From the NCBI GenBank assembly GCA_003864495.1, contig ML133427.1:165703-229702 (forward strand): a stretch of DNA of 64,000 bases, in the 5' to 3' direction. Of this stretch, positions 38,701 through 48,797 are shown one piece after another; within the stretch, counting starts at the first letter, position 1, and each line of letters starts with the position of its first letter. The position numbers were made by a program, and so were the translations under genes. A model generated the notes under the pieces. That model had not been told where the DNA came from and did not search any database. It was given only the letters and a program-made list of their open reading frames with translations. The DNA is from Nemopilema nomurai (taxonomy: Eukaryota > Cnidaria > Scyphozoa > Rhizostomeae > Rhizostomatidae).

Positions 38701-41700
38701 AGTCTATTTACCTTCAAGAATCGTCAGGATGAAAGTTTACAAGTACATAGATTGGTCATTTTTCTTATGGTTAATATCTATATGTACAGACTTACAATAA
38801 ATTTTAAGCTACGGGCTTTTTCCTAACACACTGATCGGAACAGAAAAAGAACAAAACCAAAAGCCTTTAATTCAAATTTAATCTGTTTCACGCTTCAGAA
38901 CTCAATATCTAATATAATATTTCTGTGGAGCTTAATACGAGAAACTTGAGTATAAAAAGGTGAGTCAACTTGGCGAATTCTAAGAAGTTAACAAAAAAGT
39001 GGCGAATAAATCTAGAGTAGGGACCGCAATTTCGAGAGAGGTAAACATAGGAAAACAAATACTAGAGGTTGAATGCAGAAGCTGTATTATCCTCGACGTT
39101 TTGAATGTCATATTTTCACCTTTTCACTTAAAATCTTAACCCACATTTACACTAAAGAAAAAGCCTTTGGAATGCTGAGACAAATGCTACTTATGCTCAA
39201 ATCCAACAAAACTTACACATCTATTGCATACCTGAATTAGTGTTTCAAAAAGAAAGAAATCTCTTATACTTTACCACAATTTGACTAGAAGCAAGCACAA
39301 ATTGTAAGTAGACAAAAATCTGCATAATACCATAATTTGAAAAAATTGATGAAGATTAGAGTTTTTAAAAATTCTGTTGAAAATCATCTTAAAATTTTAT
39401 TTTCTCAATCTTGTTTTTTCTTTGTCTTTGATTTTTATAGAATAACGAAATAGCTAATGAAAGGATAGTAAATGCATAGCAACTTAATATTGTCAATAGT
39501 GACATAAAAAAGTAACAACAAGAAGATGGATAATAAAAATAAAGTGACTTAAATTCGACTCACTTGGCACCTCCAACATGTCCTGCAGAACCTTGTACGT
39601 TCTTGCATATCGATGGAAATTTTTTCTAAATTCGTCTTTAATGTGCTTGTATGGCATCTGGAAAATAAAGAAATGGTTCTAAAGCGGTAAGGTCCATGGC
39701 ATCAGCAAACAAATAGGCTAAAAAGCTCATCAGTTCCAAAAAATCCTTCAGAGCGTGCCAAACTATTGGTAGCATCCTAAACACGGGTATCATTTCAAAA
39801 ATACACATGGGCGAATCCATCTCTCTTTCTAGCAATTTTTAATCTGTCATTCAGTGATTTATTACTTGAATCTCTGCCATACTTCCCAAATGGAGGGTGT
39901 TTAAGGTATTTGACCAGCATTGTTTAGGTAACTAGGCTATGGATTCAGGTTTCAAATGGGAGAAGACAAGCAACATTTCAGTTGATGATCTGCTAGAGTG
40001 CAGTTAATTGATCGAGGAGAAAGGTGTTTTATGAGGCTCCACTCTTTCTCAAGTCTCTTGGGTGGAGCCCAAATTATTTCTTAAAAAGAGAAGATAATTT
40101 TTCACAAAAACAGCTGGGTGATTCATGGCAGGATCTCAATTAAAACTACCAGGAGAAATTTTTTCATACAAAATGCCTGCTTTATTGCAGTTGAAGGTAC
40201 TAATGATGATAAAACAATGCCGTAAGAATGGAAAATGATTCTTTTTGAAAGAAATGTAGCACTGCAAAATGTTTGCTTTTATGGCTATAAAGACTTCTCC
40301 TAATATAAATTGCAATTTGCAAAAAATATTGGAATAGCAGTGCTAATGTTTTGATTGCCTTTCTTATGCCTCTGCTCTCCCAGGTAAAATAAATTAGCGC
40401 CATCAAACTAAAAGAGTCTTTTTACAAGCATAGTCACTGTTATGGATAGAACCTAATCTTTTTGCACTGTAGTTAGCTCCTTCCATATGTGGGTTTTTAC
40501 CGTGACAGATCAACAGATCACCAGTACAAAAAAATCCACTACCTTGATAAGTCGCAAGTCAAAATTTTTTTGAGAAACTTAGGCATGTATCGCTATCACT
40601 ACAGACTTGTGATATAGCACAGGATGGAGCCAAATAAGTACTACATAATACAAGATGGAACCAAATAGAATTTCTTTTCAATTGCCAATTTACCCACCAG
40701 GTTGAAATGGTTTGCCAACAAAACCAAACTTTGACTCTTGTACAAGTTCTGGTCTCTGTGATGGCCTGTCAACTGCTCCACTTTAAAATAATCAATATCT
40801 GGTTTTGGCTGAAATGAAACAACAACCCTATATAACCTGCTTAAAGGTTTTTACTGGAGGTGAGAGGGAGCAAAAATTGTTTACTGATTGAAAACTAGCT
40901 AAATTATCAAATGCGGGGTAGTCAAAATAATGAGAAAGAGCATAAAATTGAAAAATTGAAAAGATAGCATAACTAAGCTGAGTCAAAGATAGCATAAGTC
41001 AAACAGAGCAGAAATCATGCCTTGCTCACTTTTAAATAAATAAAAAAAGGACAGACATGTGCTCTTAGCAAATATTACTATCAATTGTAGGGGAACCATT
41101 GATAAAGAATCTATCCTACACATTGCACTTTGGGGGATTGAAGGTGAACAGAGGGTTGGTTAATGAAAATTTGCTTTTAAGCGACTAGCCACAAACGCAA
41201 AAGAAAAAAATTACATGTAACACAATACAAACAACCAATAGGCTGCTTTAAGATTATAGAACCCACTGTCTGACACAAGTACTCATGTAGTAAAAGAGAA
41301 CCGCTTATCCTTAAATCAAAAGAAATTTGATCACATGATTCAGCCCTTTGAAAATTCTCTCAGCTACACATAGAACAATATTTGTACCTCTTCAATCTTC
41401 TGCTTCACCTCTATCACATTTGCAACAGCTTGGACTTTTTTGGGGTAGTTTTTGTTTTCAAATAAATATTCAATCAACCTAGGAAAGAGCAGCAAAGTTA
41501 TTTCAGGACCTCAAGGACCTCAAGTTATTTCTAAGCAACTGGTACAACGCAGAAAGGGAAATGAAGCTTGAAATTGCTAAATTAAAACTTTCCTACAACG
41601 CTTTGATTCGGGTCTCGATTCTTTTAAGCAAACAACAACCTTAAGATCAGCTAATATTGATGTTATCTATTTTGTCAGTAGGATGCTCCAGAAAAACTGT

Positions 41701-43440
41701 GAAAGCTCTATTAAGCCTTTGGAGAGGTTTGTTTATCTTTCTAGTCTAAAGGGGGCTTGTTAGAGAGGGGGCTTATTAGAAAGGGGGTTTATCAAAAACT
41801 AAAAGTAAAAAATACATTGCCTTGTGTCCATCACAAAGGCTATTAGAGACATTAGAAGTACAACTGAGAAAGAGAGCCTAGAATTTTACTCATTTGAAAA
41901 TAAAAATTTGAAGAACATAATAAAAGTAAATTCATCATAAGCTATCTGGAAACACATTTATTGTCTTTTGACATCATTTTGGTGTTCTTGGTTACTTGCA
42001 CCTAACAGAAGGCAAAATATTTCAGTAACAAAAATATGCCCAGAGTTATTGCATTTTTAACTCACTCATTTGCCATTTTAGCTGGGTCAAAATTGTTGCG
42101 GATCCCAAAACACCTGAGATAATTTAGAGCATAACTTTCTTCTACATCTACCACAACTCCAACCTACAAAACACAAAGTGCACAAGAGTCCAATCTCATC
42201 CAAAACAACAACAAAATTCTAGAAGCTCATCACCTGGACCTTATGTTGGGGCGAAATGCTCCTATCTTCTGTCACACAAAGATTAACCAGAATTATATGC
42301 TTACATCTAGAGGTGTAAGCATGTTACTGAACCACTAAATGACCAATAGAATTCTCCCAAGTTCTGGTTTTTCATAGATTGGCATCTTTATGTACTTTTC
42401 ATAAGTTTGCTGAGATACTTAAACCCACTTGATAATTGGGGCTAGCAAGAAATACCAGAGTTGTTCCCTTTTGCAACATTGTCATGTTGAACAAGGGATG
42501 GGAGGCTTTGATAATTCTACACCATTTGTATCTCAAAGTACCAAAGCTAGCATAAATTTGACATATTAATTGATCAGACTAAGCAAGATTCAAGTACCTA
42601 ATACTTGAATAAGTGTAACATTATCTAAGCCAAGCATTTTGCTAACTGGACATATTACATTAGGCAAGTCGATAAATTTTTCACAACACAGATGTTTTAC
42701 AGTCATTCCAAAGTGCAGCAAAGCACCTATATTAGAGAAGAAAAAATTTAATAACTTTTTTCTGAAAATCTTACCACCATCTTAAGAGCAGTTTCAAACA
42801 CGTCCGTTTGAGAATTTACTTGGAAGTCAAACTTCTTGCTTCTGCCTTCATCTTCTTCAAAACGTTCATCATTGGTAACGTAACAATCGCTGCTTGACCG
42901 GGAATTACTCCTACTACTACTGCTACTACTAGGACTGCAGCTAGCAGAACTAGAAATTATTGAGGGTTCTCTCAACACAGAATCACGAACTTGTGTTTCA
43001 ATTCCAACATAAGTTGCGTTGTTCTGTTCTTTGCCATTTGTAATCGATGTTTCAACGCCAGTTTTAGTATTGGGAACAACCAAATCAGGGTTCACATCTC
43101 GTTTATCTAAGGCATGGCTGCCAATAATAATGTGATCTGTAGCTCCATTATTTGTCTGTCTTTCCGTAAGCACTACCAGTTCGGGTTGGTTTATTCCATT
43201 TTCAAGTGGCACTGTTCTTTGACCGTTGTATCCTAGAGGAACCGTGACAATCTGGGTTGCTTCTAGCAAGTGGTCAATACATAACGGCAACAACAAAGGT
43301 GCCGTTAATGGCGGCCCTCCCTCTGCAGGCTGTACACGTCGCCTCACATAAGAAACCATTATTCTAATAACTTCCTCGCTCAATTGAGGAAAGATTGGTT
43401 GCACCTGAATAACCAATTCGTTCTCGATTTCATCGGACAT
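29782..43440 (-). CDS. RNF216: RNF216/TRIAD3-type RBR E3 ubiquitin ligase
   Basis: RING-between-RING ligase; the vertebrate protein builds K48/K63 chains on immune and autophagy substrates. Exons (5' to 3'): 43440-42775, 42163-42066, 41478-41388, 40808-40698, 39657-39564, 38502-38378, 37336-37286, 36746-36675, 36115-36001, 34385-34286, 33741-33663, 32121-32032, 31787-31710, 31394-31344, 31004-30956, 30796-30756, 29886-29782. Phases agree throughout, giving 671 residues (human 866). Residues 1-222 are low-complexity with a poly-Ser tract. The middle matches vertebrate RNF216 (LFENKNYPK, PKPDIDYF, LNDEQYKK). RING1 starts at about 419 (CNCCYGE..GHLSCQDC), the IBR is RCPFCDFAAEMPPGDKVFKC with ETCRFCKEPWKEH, and RING2 is TCSMCGCGF..GCNKMTCRCG; its catalytic Cys is about residue 593 (codon 31386-31388). 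HFCNHPR and CSLWTDPT follow. The first in-frame ATG is at 43440, with A at -3. The 31787 acceptor and the 40698 donor are the least certain borders. The human Pro-rich tail is absent unless GTAAAT in the last exon is a donor. Confidence 0.94.
30345..30404. repeat. 16-bp tandem repeat
   Basis: Almost four copies of AACGAGGCAGACGTTC in the last RNF216 intron; the final copy has drifted. Confidence 0.9.
31205..31270. repeat. 32-bp tandem duplication
   Basis: Two copies of a unit starting AGACGGCGAAAATAACATTC with period 32, in the RNF216 intron between exons 31394-31344 and 31004-30956. Confidence 0.9.
34085..34230. mobile_element. Relic of the 28.7-kb foldback element
   Basis: Shares AGTACTTT..AGTATGCGAAAACT and AGTTCCGCTTTTTC with the right arm of the element at 28657-28893 and carries a reduced inverted repeat (TTTTCCGACGCTCGCATGC against GAAGAGTGTCGGACGAAAA). 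It sits about 55 bp beyond the low-coordinate end of RNF216 exon 34385-34286, in the following intron. Confidence 0.55.
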
Positions 43441-43874
43441 GTTGAGCAGTATTTCAAAATACACTAACCATTTTCCCGCCAGAGAACCTTGCTGCTGACA
43501 CTTCAAAGTACTCCATGTAAACTTGGAAGCAATTCACCTCATTAAATAGATAAACGAAATCTCATTTTCATGATTCAAGAAGTCTAAAGCTTTGTTTGTT
43601 TGGATTATAATTAAAACCGTTTTATAAAAATGAAAAAAACCTTTAATGGCTTGTCGTTGATAGCTCGTTCGTAATTAAGAATCGGCGTGTCGTGTCGGGT
43701 CGCGTAGGTGTCGGGAAACGCCACACTCACAGTTGGTAATTAGAAGACAATAGCTGCACATAGTTGCTAGAAATTAGACAAAAACGGCTTGTTTTGACAT
43801 CGGCATTAGGAAATGGTTCGCGCCTTTAGTTTGGAATGCATTTGGCAACCGCCATCTATAATTAGCCCCACCTA

Positions 43875-44150
43875 CAATGCCTGCCAAAATTGTTGGCACA
43901 TTTGCGACAATTCTTTGACTCGCGTTCACTCGTCCCCCTCCCCCCTTCGAACAATGTTGTGTTGCTGCTAAACGAAGCGTCAATTTTACACCAAACTTTT
44001 TCCCCAGATTGACTGAATGCTTTACTTTGTTACCAACATTGTTTTAGGGGGAGAGGAGGGGGATTAACAGCTTGTGGCGTGTCAAAGAAATGAAAAATAC
44101 AAAAACCAGAGGAAATACTGAGGTGTTCCAAGGACTTTTGGCAGGCATTG
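43875..44150. mobile_element. Tc1/mariner-like MITE, related subfamily (copy 2)
   Basis: A 276-bp element flanked by TA on both sides (43873-43874 and 44151-44152). Its inverted termini begin CAATGCCTGCCAAAA. The right end extends to AGTCCTTGGAACACC, as in copies 1 and 3, but the interior differs, so it is a sister subfamily. It sits 0.4 kb upstream of the RNF216 start codon. Confidence 0.9.
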
Positions 44151-46202
44151 TACATATGTGATCCTTGATTATCAACAGAATGCACCAACAAAATCCGGAG
44201 CTAAATACAAAGATACTTGAAAGCATACTTCAGCCAGAACACTTTTAACGGTTAAACGGTGTAATTTTTTATGCCTAGTAGATTTCGCGATATCTCAGTT
44301 ACACTCAAAAAGGTACTTCTTGTGGAAACCTGTTCGTCTGTCAAGGTTTATATTGACGCTCGCATTATTTTTTTATCAGCCTTCGTTTATGTTATGGTGC
44401 ATGCTGATCACGGATAAGTTTGTATTTCTGTTAAATCATCGAAATTAATTCTTTTGGCTTAGCAGCAAAACAACATCATCGAAATTAAATCATCGAAATT
44501 AATTCTTTTGGCTTAAAAGGGGGAAGTTGAGATTTGTCAATTATAGGGTGTGGCTTAGGGCGTGGATTATTATTTTTCGTTTGGGTTTTTATTTTTATCT
44601 ATCTCTGAGTTTTTACATGTCTTAATTTTGTGTGGTCTTTTAAGTGTTCAAGGGTAGAAGTTGAAAACCAGGTAGAATAACGCGGCTTTCTTCCACTCTC
44701 TTAACCAAGTGACACTTTATCATGAACAATAGCCTTACCAGTGTTATCGGCGAGTTGTTTTAATGTAAACTAGCGCTTCTGGCTCCCTTCTGCTATTAAA
44801 AGTAAATTTTCTTAGAATTAGAACGTTTATTCTTTTATAATAAACTTTTTTGCTATAATCTTACACGCGATGCAAGTATTTACTTTAAATCAAAGCAAGA
44901 CAGACGAAAAATTTCATCATTTACCAACAAAACATTTATTGTGACAACAGGCAAGAAATTTGGGGGGACAGTACCCCCCTGTTCCCCCATTTAGTGACTC
45001 GGTTCGGTTTCAAAACAGGATTTCACCGTCCTAAGAAGATATTTTATTGTCATCCTTTGTTTAACATAAGGAGGCATTTGCCACAAAAAATTAAAAGACT
45101 TTATCACGATGTTATTCCCAAGTTATCATGCAAGCCAGTGAAAAGAACCTCTTCTTATCTCATGCTTGGGCTTTTTCCAGTGTTAATTCACAGTGTTAAG
45201 TCTCTAACTTGTAAAAGCAAAATGCAAAAGTTACACTAAAAAGTCTACATTTTCTCAAATGCTGCTTTATCATGGGGACGTTATTATACAGTAACTTTGG
45301 CTACACAAGTGATAGAAAAAAATGCTTGGAAGAAGATCAAGCACTTTTATTATAGCTAAATCTAAGGGTTTTTAAGCTACACCTTAAGAAATTTTAGTTC
45401 TTTCCATCAGAGAAGATATTCCTTTTTTGCTACTGAAAAAGCATCAGAACAATATTTTCAGAAAATACAGTCAGTGAATTAGCTGGTCCGTAAATTCGCT
45501 TTGTCTACTATCCCACAATCCATTGCAATTTAGGAAGCCAAACGCGTGTGTTTCAAAGACGATCAGTCTCTCAGAAAAAGATACATCACGTAAGTAGAGC
45601 AAGTTTCTCATGGCTGAAAATCCTGGCACATCGCATCTCAACATGTCTTTTCTGTTACGCTTTTCGAGTGTAGCAGTTGTTAGGTATTTGTAGATCGTTA
45701 TTCTTCTCATATTGCCATTAAACTCGGGAATTATTTTAGTGGAATGGATCACATTCTAAGTTGTAAAACTAGGCATTACTGTACTTGCTTGCCATTAGAA
45801 TATTGATTATAACACAAATTTATAAGACAGATTATAGCCTTCTTGGAAAATACTTTTTATTCTTGGTGTCTTAAAGATTTTCATCCAGTAAGGAGCATTT
45901 TGCATTTCGTCAACTGGCATTTCGGACTGGCCTAAATTGGTAGCAGTTTAGGCGTACACGTTGGCCTAAGTACATAATAAGTTTCATCGCAAACTTCGTC
46001 TTTTTAGAGCTTAACCTTCGAAGGCCTATGTTAGATAGCATCATATTAAACTTTTATTTATCTCCTTACTTCCATGCATCTTTGAAAGATATGTCTAAGA
46101 AGGGACAATTGGTGTAATCCCCGACTGACACAGCGCTCTCTGAGTTTAATTTGTAGATATTGGCCTATCGGCATTGCTGACAGAAATTCTTGAATTTTAG
46201 CA
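44151..46202. other. Divergent intergenic region between RNF216 and RPS2
   Basis: No gene seen. It must contain the RPS2 promoter and a non-coding first exon, because an acceptor (TTGAATTTTAG) lies three bases before the RPS2 ATG. The transcription start cannot be placed by eye. Short frames such as 44994-45239 and 45471-45752 are unsupported. Confidence 0.5.
44431..44514. repeat. 30-bp direct duplication
   Basis: TTAAATCATCGAAATTAATT followed by CTTTTGGCTT occurs identically at 44431-44460 and 44485-44514. Confidence 0.9.
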
Positions 46203-47654
46203 ATGGCAGACGCAGCAGGATCAGCCGGTGGTGGACGTGGAGGATTTAGGGGTGGATTTGGAAGAGGCGGACGAGGGGGCCGAGGAAGAGGTCGCGGCAG
46301 GGGCAGAGGTAGAGGCAAGCAAGAGGAGAAGGAATGGATGCCAGTAACGAAGCTCGGAAGACTTGTTAAAGATGGCAAAATCAAGTCCCTTGAAGAGATT
46401 TACCTGTATTCATTGCCCATCAAGGAGTTTGAGATCATCGATAACTTCCTTGGTGCAGCTTTGAAGGACGAGGTTCTCAAGATCATGCCCGTGCAGAAGC
46501 AGACACGTGCTGGACAGAGAACGCGTTTCAAGGCGTTTGTGGCCATCGGCGACTACAATGGACACGTTGGTCTTGGGGTGAAGTGCTCCAAAGAAGTTGC
46601 AACAGCCATTCGTGGTGCCATTATTGCTGCCAAACTATCCATTATTCCAGTCAGAAGAGGGTATTGGGGTAACAAGATTGGAAAGCCCCACACCGTGCCT
46701 TGCAAGGTAAGAAATCGCTTGGGTTTGTTAATGATTCAAATGGGGCTTTTTAGTGTCTGCCATTTAATGATGAAAACACGACGGTCTTCATAATAACTCT
46801 TCACAAAGATGAGGAGCTGATGACACTTGAACAATTTCTGACAATGGCATTTCTAAATCTCACACCCAGTTTTATATCCCATTCAAAGTATATGTGGTAA
46901 ATTCCATGGAATTGCATTTTAGGTCACAGGTAAATGTGGATCAGTCACTGTCCGTTTGATCCCAGCTCCACGTGGTACTGGAATTGTTGCAGCTGGAGTG
47001 CCAAAGAAGTTGCTTCAGATGGCAGGAGTAGAAGACTGCTACACATCAGCCTGTGGCACTACTGCTACTGTTGGAAATTTTGGTGAGTTTCCTTGTCAAC
47101 ATTTATCGTCAATTTTATCGTCCAATTATTGTCAGTTTCCCTAAAAGCACCCTTCTATAGTAGAAACATTAGTTCTCTACGCTGATAGTTGTGGCCGTCA
47201 ACGGGGAAAAGAATAAATCTTCCTTTGGGTGAAGTTTGGTATGAGCTTGACTCTTTGACCGTTGACTTCAATCAAGGATGAGACATTCATCTATTTCAGT
47301 TAAGAAAGTTTATTCAGATTTAATTCCATGTTTTGATTTATATACTTTTCAGGCAAAGCTTCAGTGTACTATATATATATATATACTAGAAATAGTTTGA
47401 TTTTAATGAATATGTTTATAAAGCTGTTTGTAATAAAGTGTGAAAAATTTTCACCTTTCTCATCAAATGTCTTCTGTTTTGCAACAGCCAAAGCAACCTA
47501 TATGGCAATTTCCAGAACATACTCATACCTCACCCCAGATATGTGGAAAGAGACTCAGTTTGGTAAATCGCCATATCAAGAGTTCACTGACCATCTTGCA
47601 AAGAGCCATGTTCCAGGTGGCCGTATGGCTGCACCAGTCCCAAGTGGACCCTAG
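46203..47654 (+). CDS. RPS2: 40S ribosomal protein S2 (uS5)
   Basis: Small-subunit ribosomal protein at the mRNA entry channel. Three coding exons: 46203-46706, 46923-47082 and 47488-47654, giving 276 residues (human 293). The N-terminus has the family's Gly/Arg repeat tract (about residues 8-38, RGG and GRGRG units, an arginine-methylation target in relatives). The S5 double-stranded-RNA-binding domain follows ([44 protein letters not shown]), then the S5 C-terminal domain ([35 protein letters not shown]) and [11 protein letters not shown] with [12 protein letters not shown]. The start ATG follows an acceptor by two bases, so a 5' UTR exon lies upstream. The 46707-46922 intron carries a box C/D snoRNA candidate, as is common in ribosomal protein genes. 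Confidence 0.98.
46758..46849 (+). ncRNA. Box C/D snoRNA candidate in an RPS2 intron
   Basis: Within the intron 46707-46922: a 7-bp terminal stem TGCCATT (46758-46764) / AATGGCA (46843-46849), C box ATGATGA (46767-46773) two bases inside it, D box CTGA (46838-46841) one base from the 3' stem, and an internal C' box CTGATGA (46817-46823). Length is 92 nt and spacing to both splice sites is about 50-75 nt, typical of processed intronic snoRNAs. The D' box is not clear. The guide next to D is the region before 46838 (CACTTGAACAATTT); I could not match it to an rRNA site from memory, so the methylation target is open. Confidence 0.72.
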
Positions 47655-48797
47655 AAAGCACACGCAGGGAACTTTCTGTTAATATTGATAAATTGCTGTT
47701 TGAAAAGGAAAATGTAAATTAAATCTGATGCTTTTATCTTTGATTTCTCCTGCCTTCTCGACTCTTCTAACCACCTTGAGCCACTACAAGGTCCAAGGCA
47801 TTGAATTTGAGTTCATGATGATTTACCTGCTGACATTTTGTTTCACTAGTGGATAAATGCAACTGTGATAGGTTTATTATCAGCAAATGCAATTGCAGGA
47901 GGTCAGTGTTTTTAAAACATAAGTTTTTAAGTTTGATTATCGAAATCAGGCAGAAACATTTTTTTCAAAAGTTTTCTTCTGCTGATCCATAAGAACTGGA
48001 TTGCAATGATTGTACACAAGCTTCTTACAGATTCACTCTTTGTTAAAAACAATCAATTTACGCTAAGAATACTGTCAATAATTATCCAAAAAAACAGCTG
48101 AAATTTTACTTTTAAAACAATGTCACTGTAGGCAACTGGTGAATACTTAATTTCCTCTGCCTTAAACTTGACTGGCTAAAGAGAGGACTTCTGGCTTCTT
48201 CGTGCAATAAAACAACAGAGTAGTAATAAGAAAAAATAAAGAATAATTCCAACATCATTTTGACTAAGTCGAGACGCGCGTGAATAAAATAGACGATACT
48301 AATGTAACCTGTTTTAACAGGAGGTAAATGAGGAAACATTTTAGTCTAGCCACTATCCTTGGTTCTGTTCCACGTGCTCTTGTCTCACGTGCTTATAAGA
48401 CGAAAAAATACAGCAGATACTTAACAGCCAACCTAGTTTCTATCGACTTCAAAAGCAGAGATTTGGTGATTTTAGGGAGATCTGCTAGGGGTAGGGTGGC
48501 CTATATTAAAAATGAAAATTAACAAATACAGTTTATATTACACGTGATCAGTAATATTTGTGTTAAGTTAATAAATTCCTTGCAGACGAATAAGAAAGTC
48601 CTTGTAAATGTGTGACCATAAAAAGCAACACACTTCTATGATATAAAAGCAAAGTTTCTCCAAAATACATTCTTTGTCTGCAATTATAGCTTTTGTATTG
48701 TTCTGTTACTAAAGTCGTATATGGAAACTAAAAATGCATTCTTGGGGGCATGTATCTCTAGTCTGTCTGGACCTCGCAGACAGCGCTCTGTCTCTTC
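47655..48797. other. Convergent 3' region between RPS2 and iRhom
   Basis: Contains both 3' UTRs. A 64-codon ATG frame at 48328-48522 (+) is basic but resembles nothing known and is not annotated. Confidence 0.5.

Noticed and set aside
43441..43506. Extra 22 residues at the RNF216 N-terminus
   Set aside because: They would begin at a TTG; the first in-frame ATG is 43440, in good context.
46767..46820. Shorter snoRNA ending at the CTGA of 46817-46820
   Set aside because: It lacks a good terminal stem; that CTGA is better read as part of the C' box CTGATGA, while the D box at 46838 is framed by the perfect 7-bp stem.
47354..47487. Alternative RPS2 acceptor at 47353 (TTTTCAG|GCAAAG)
   Set aside because: It begins GCAAAGC like the true exon but then diverges and hits stops; the acceptor at 47487 continues exactly into the conserved [17 protein letters not shown] segment.
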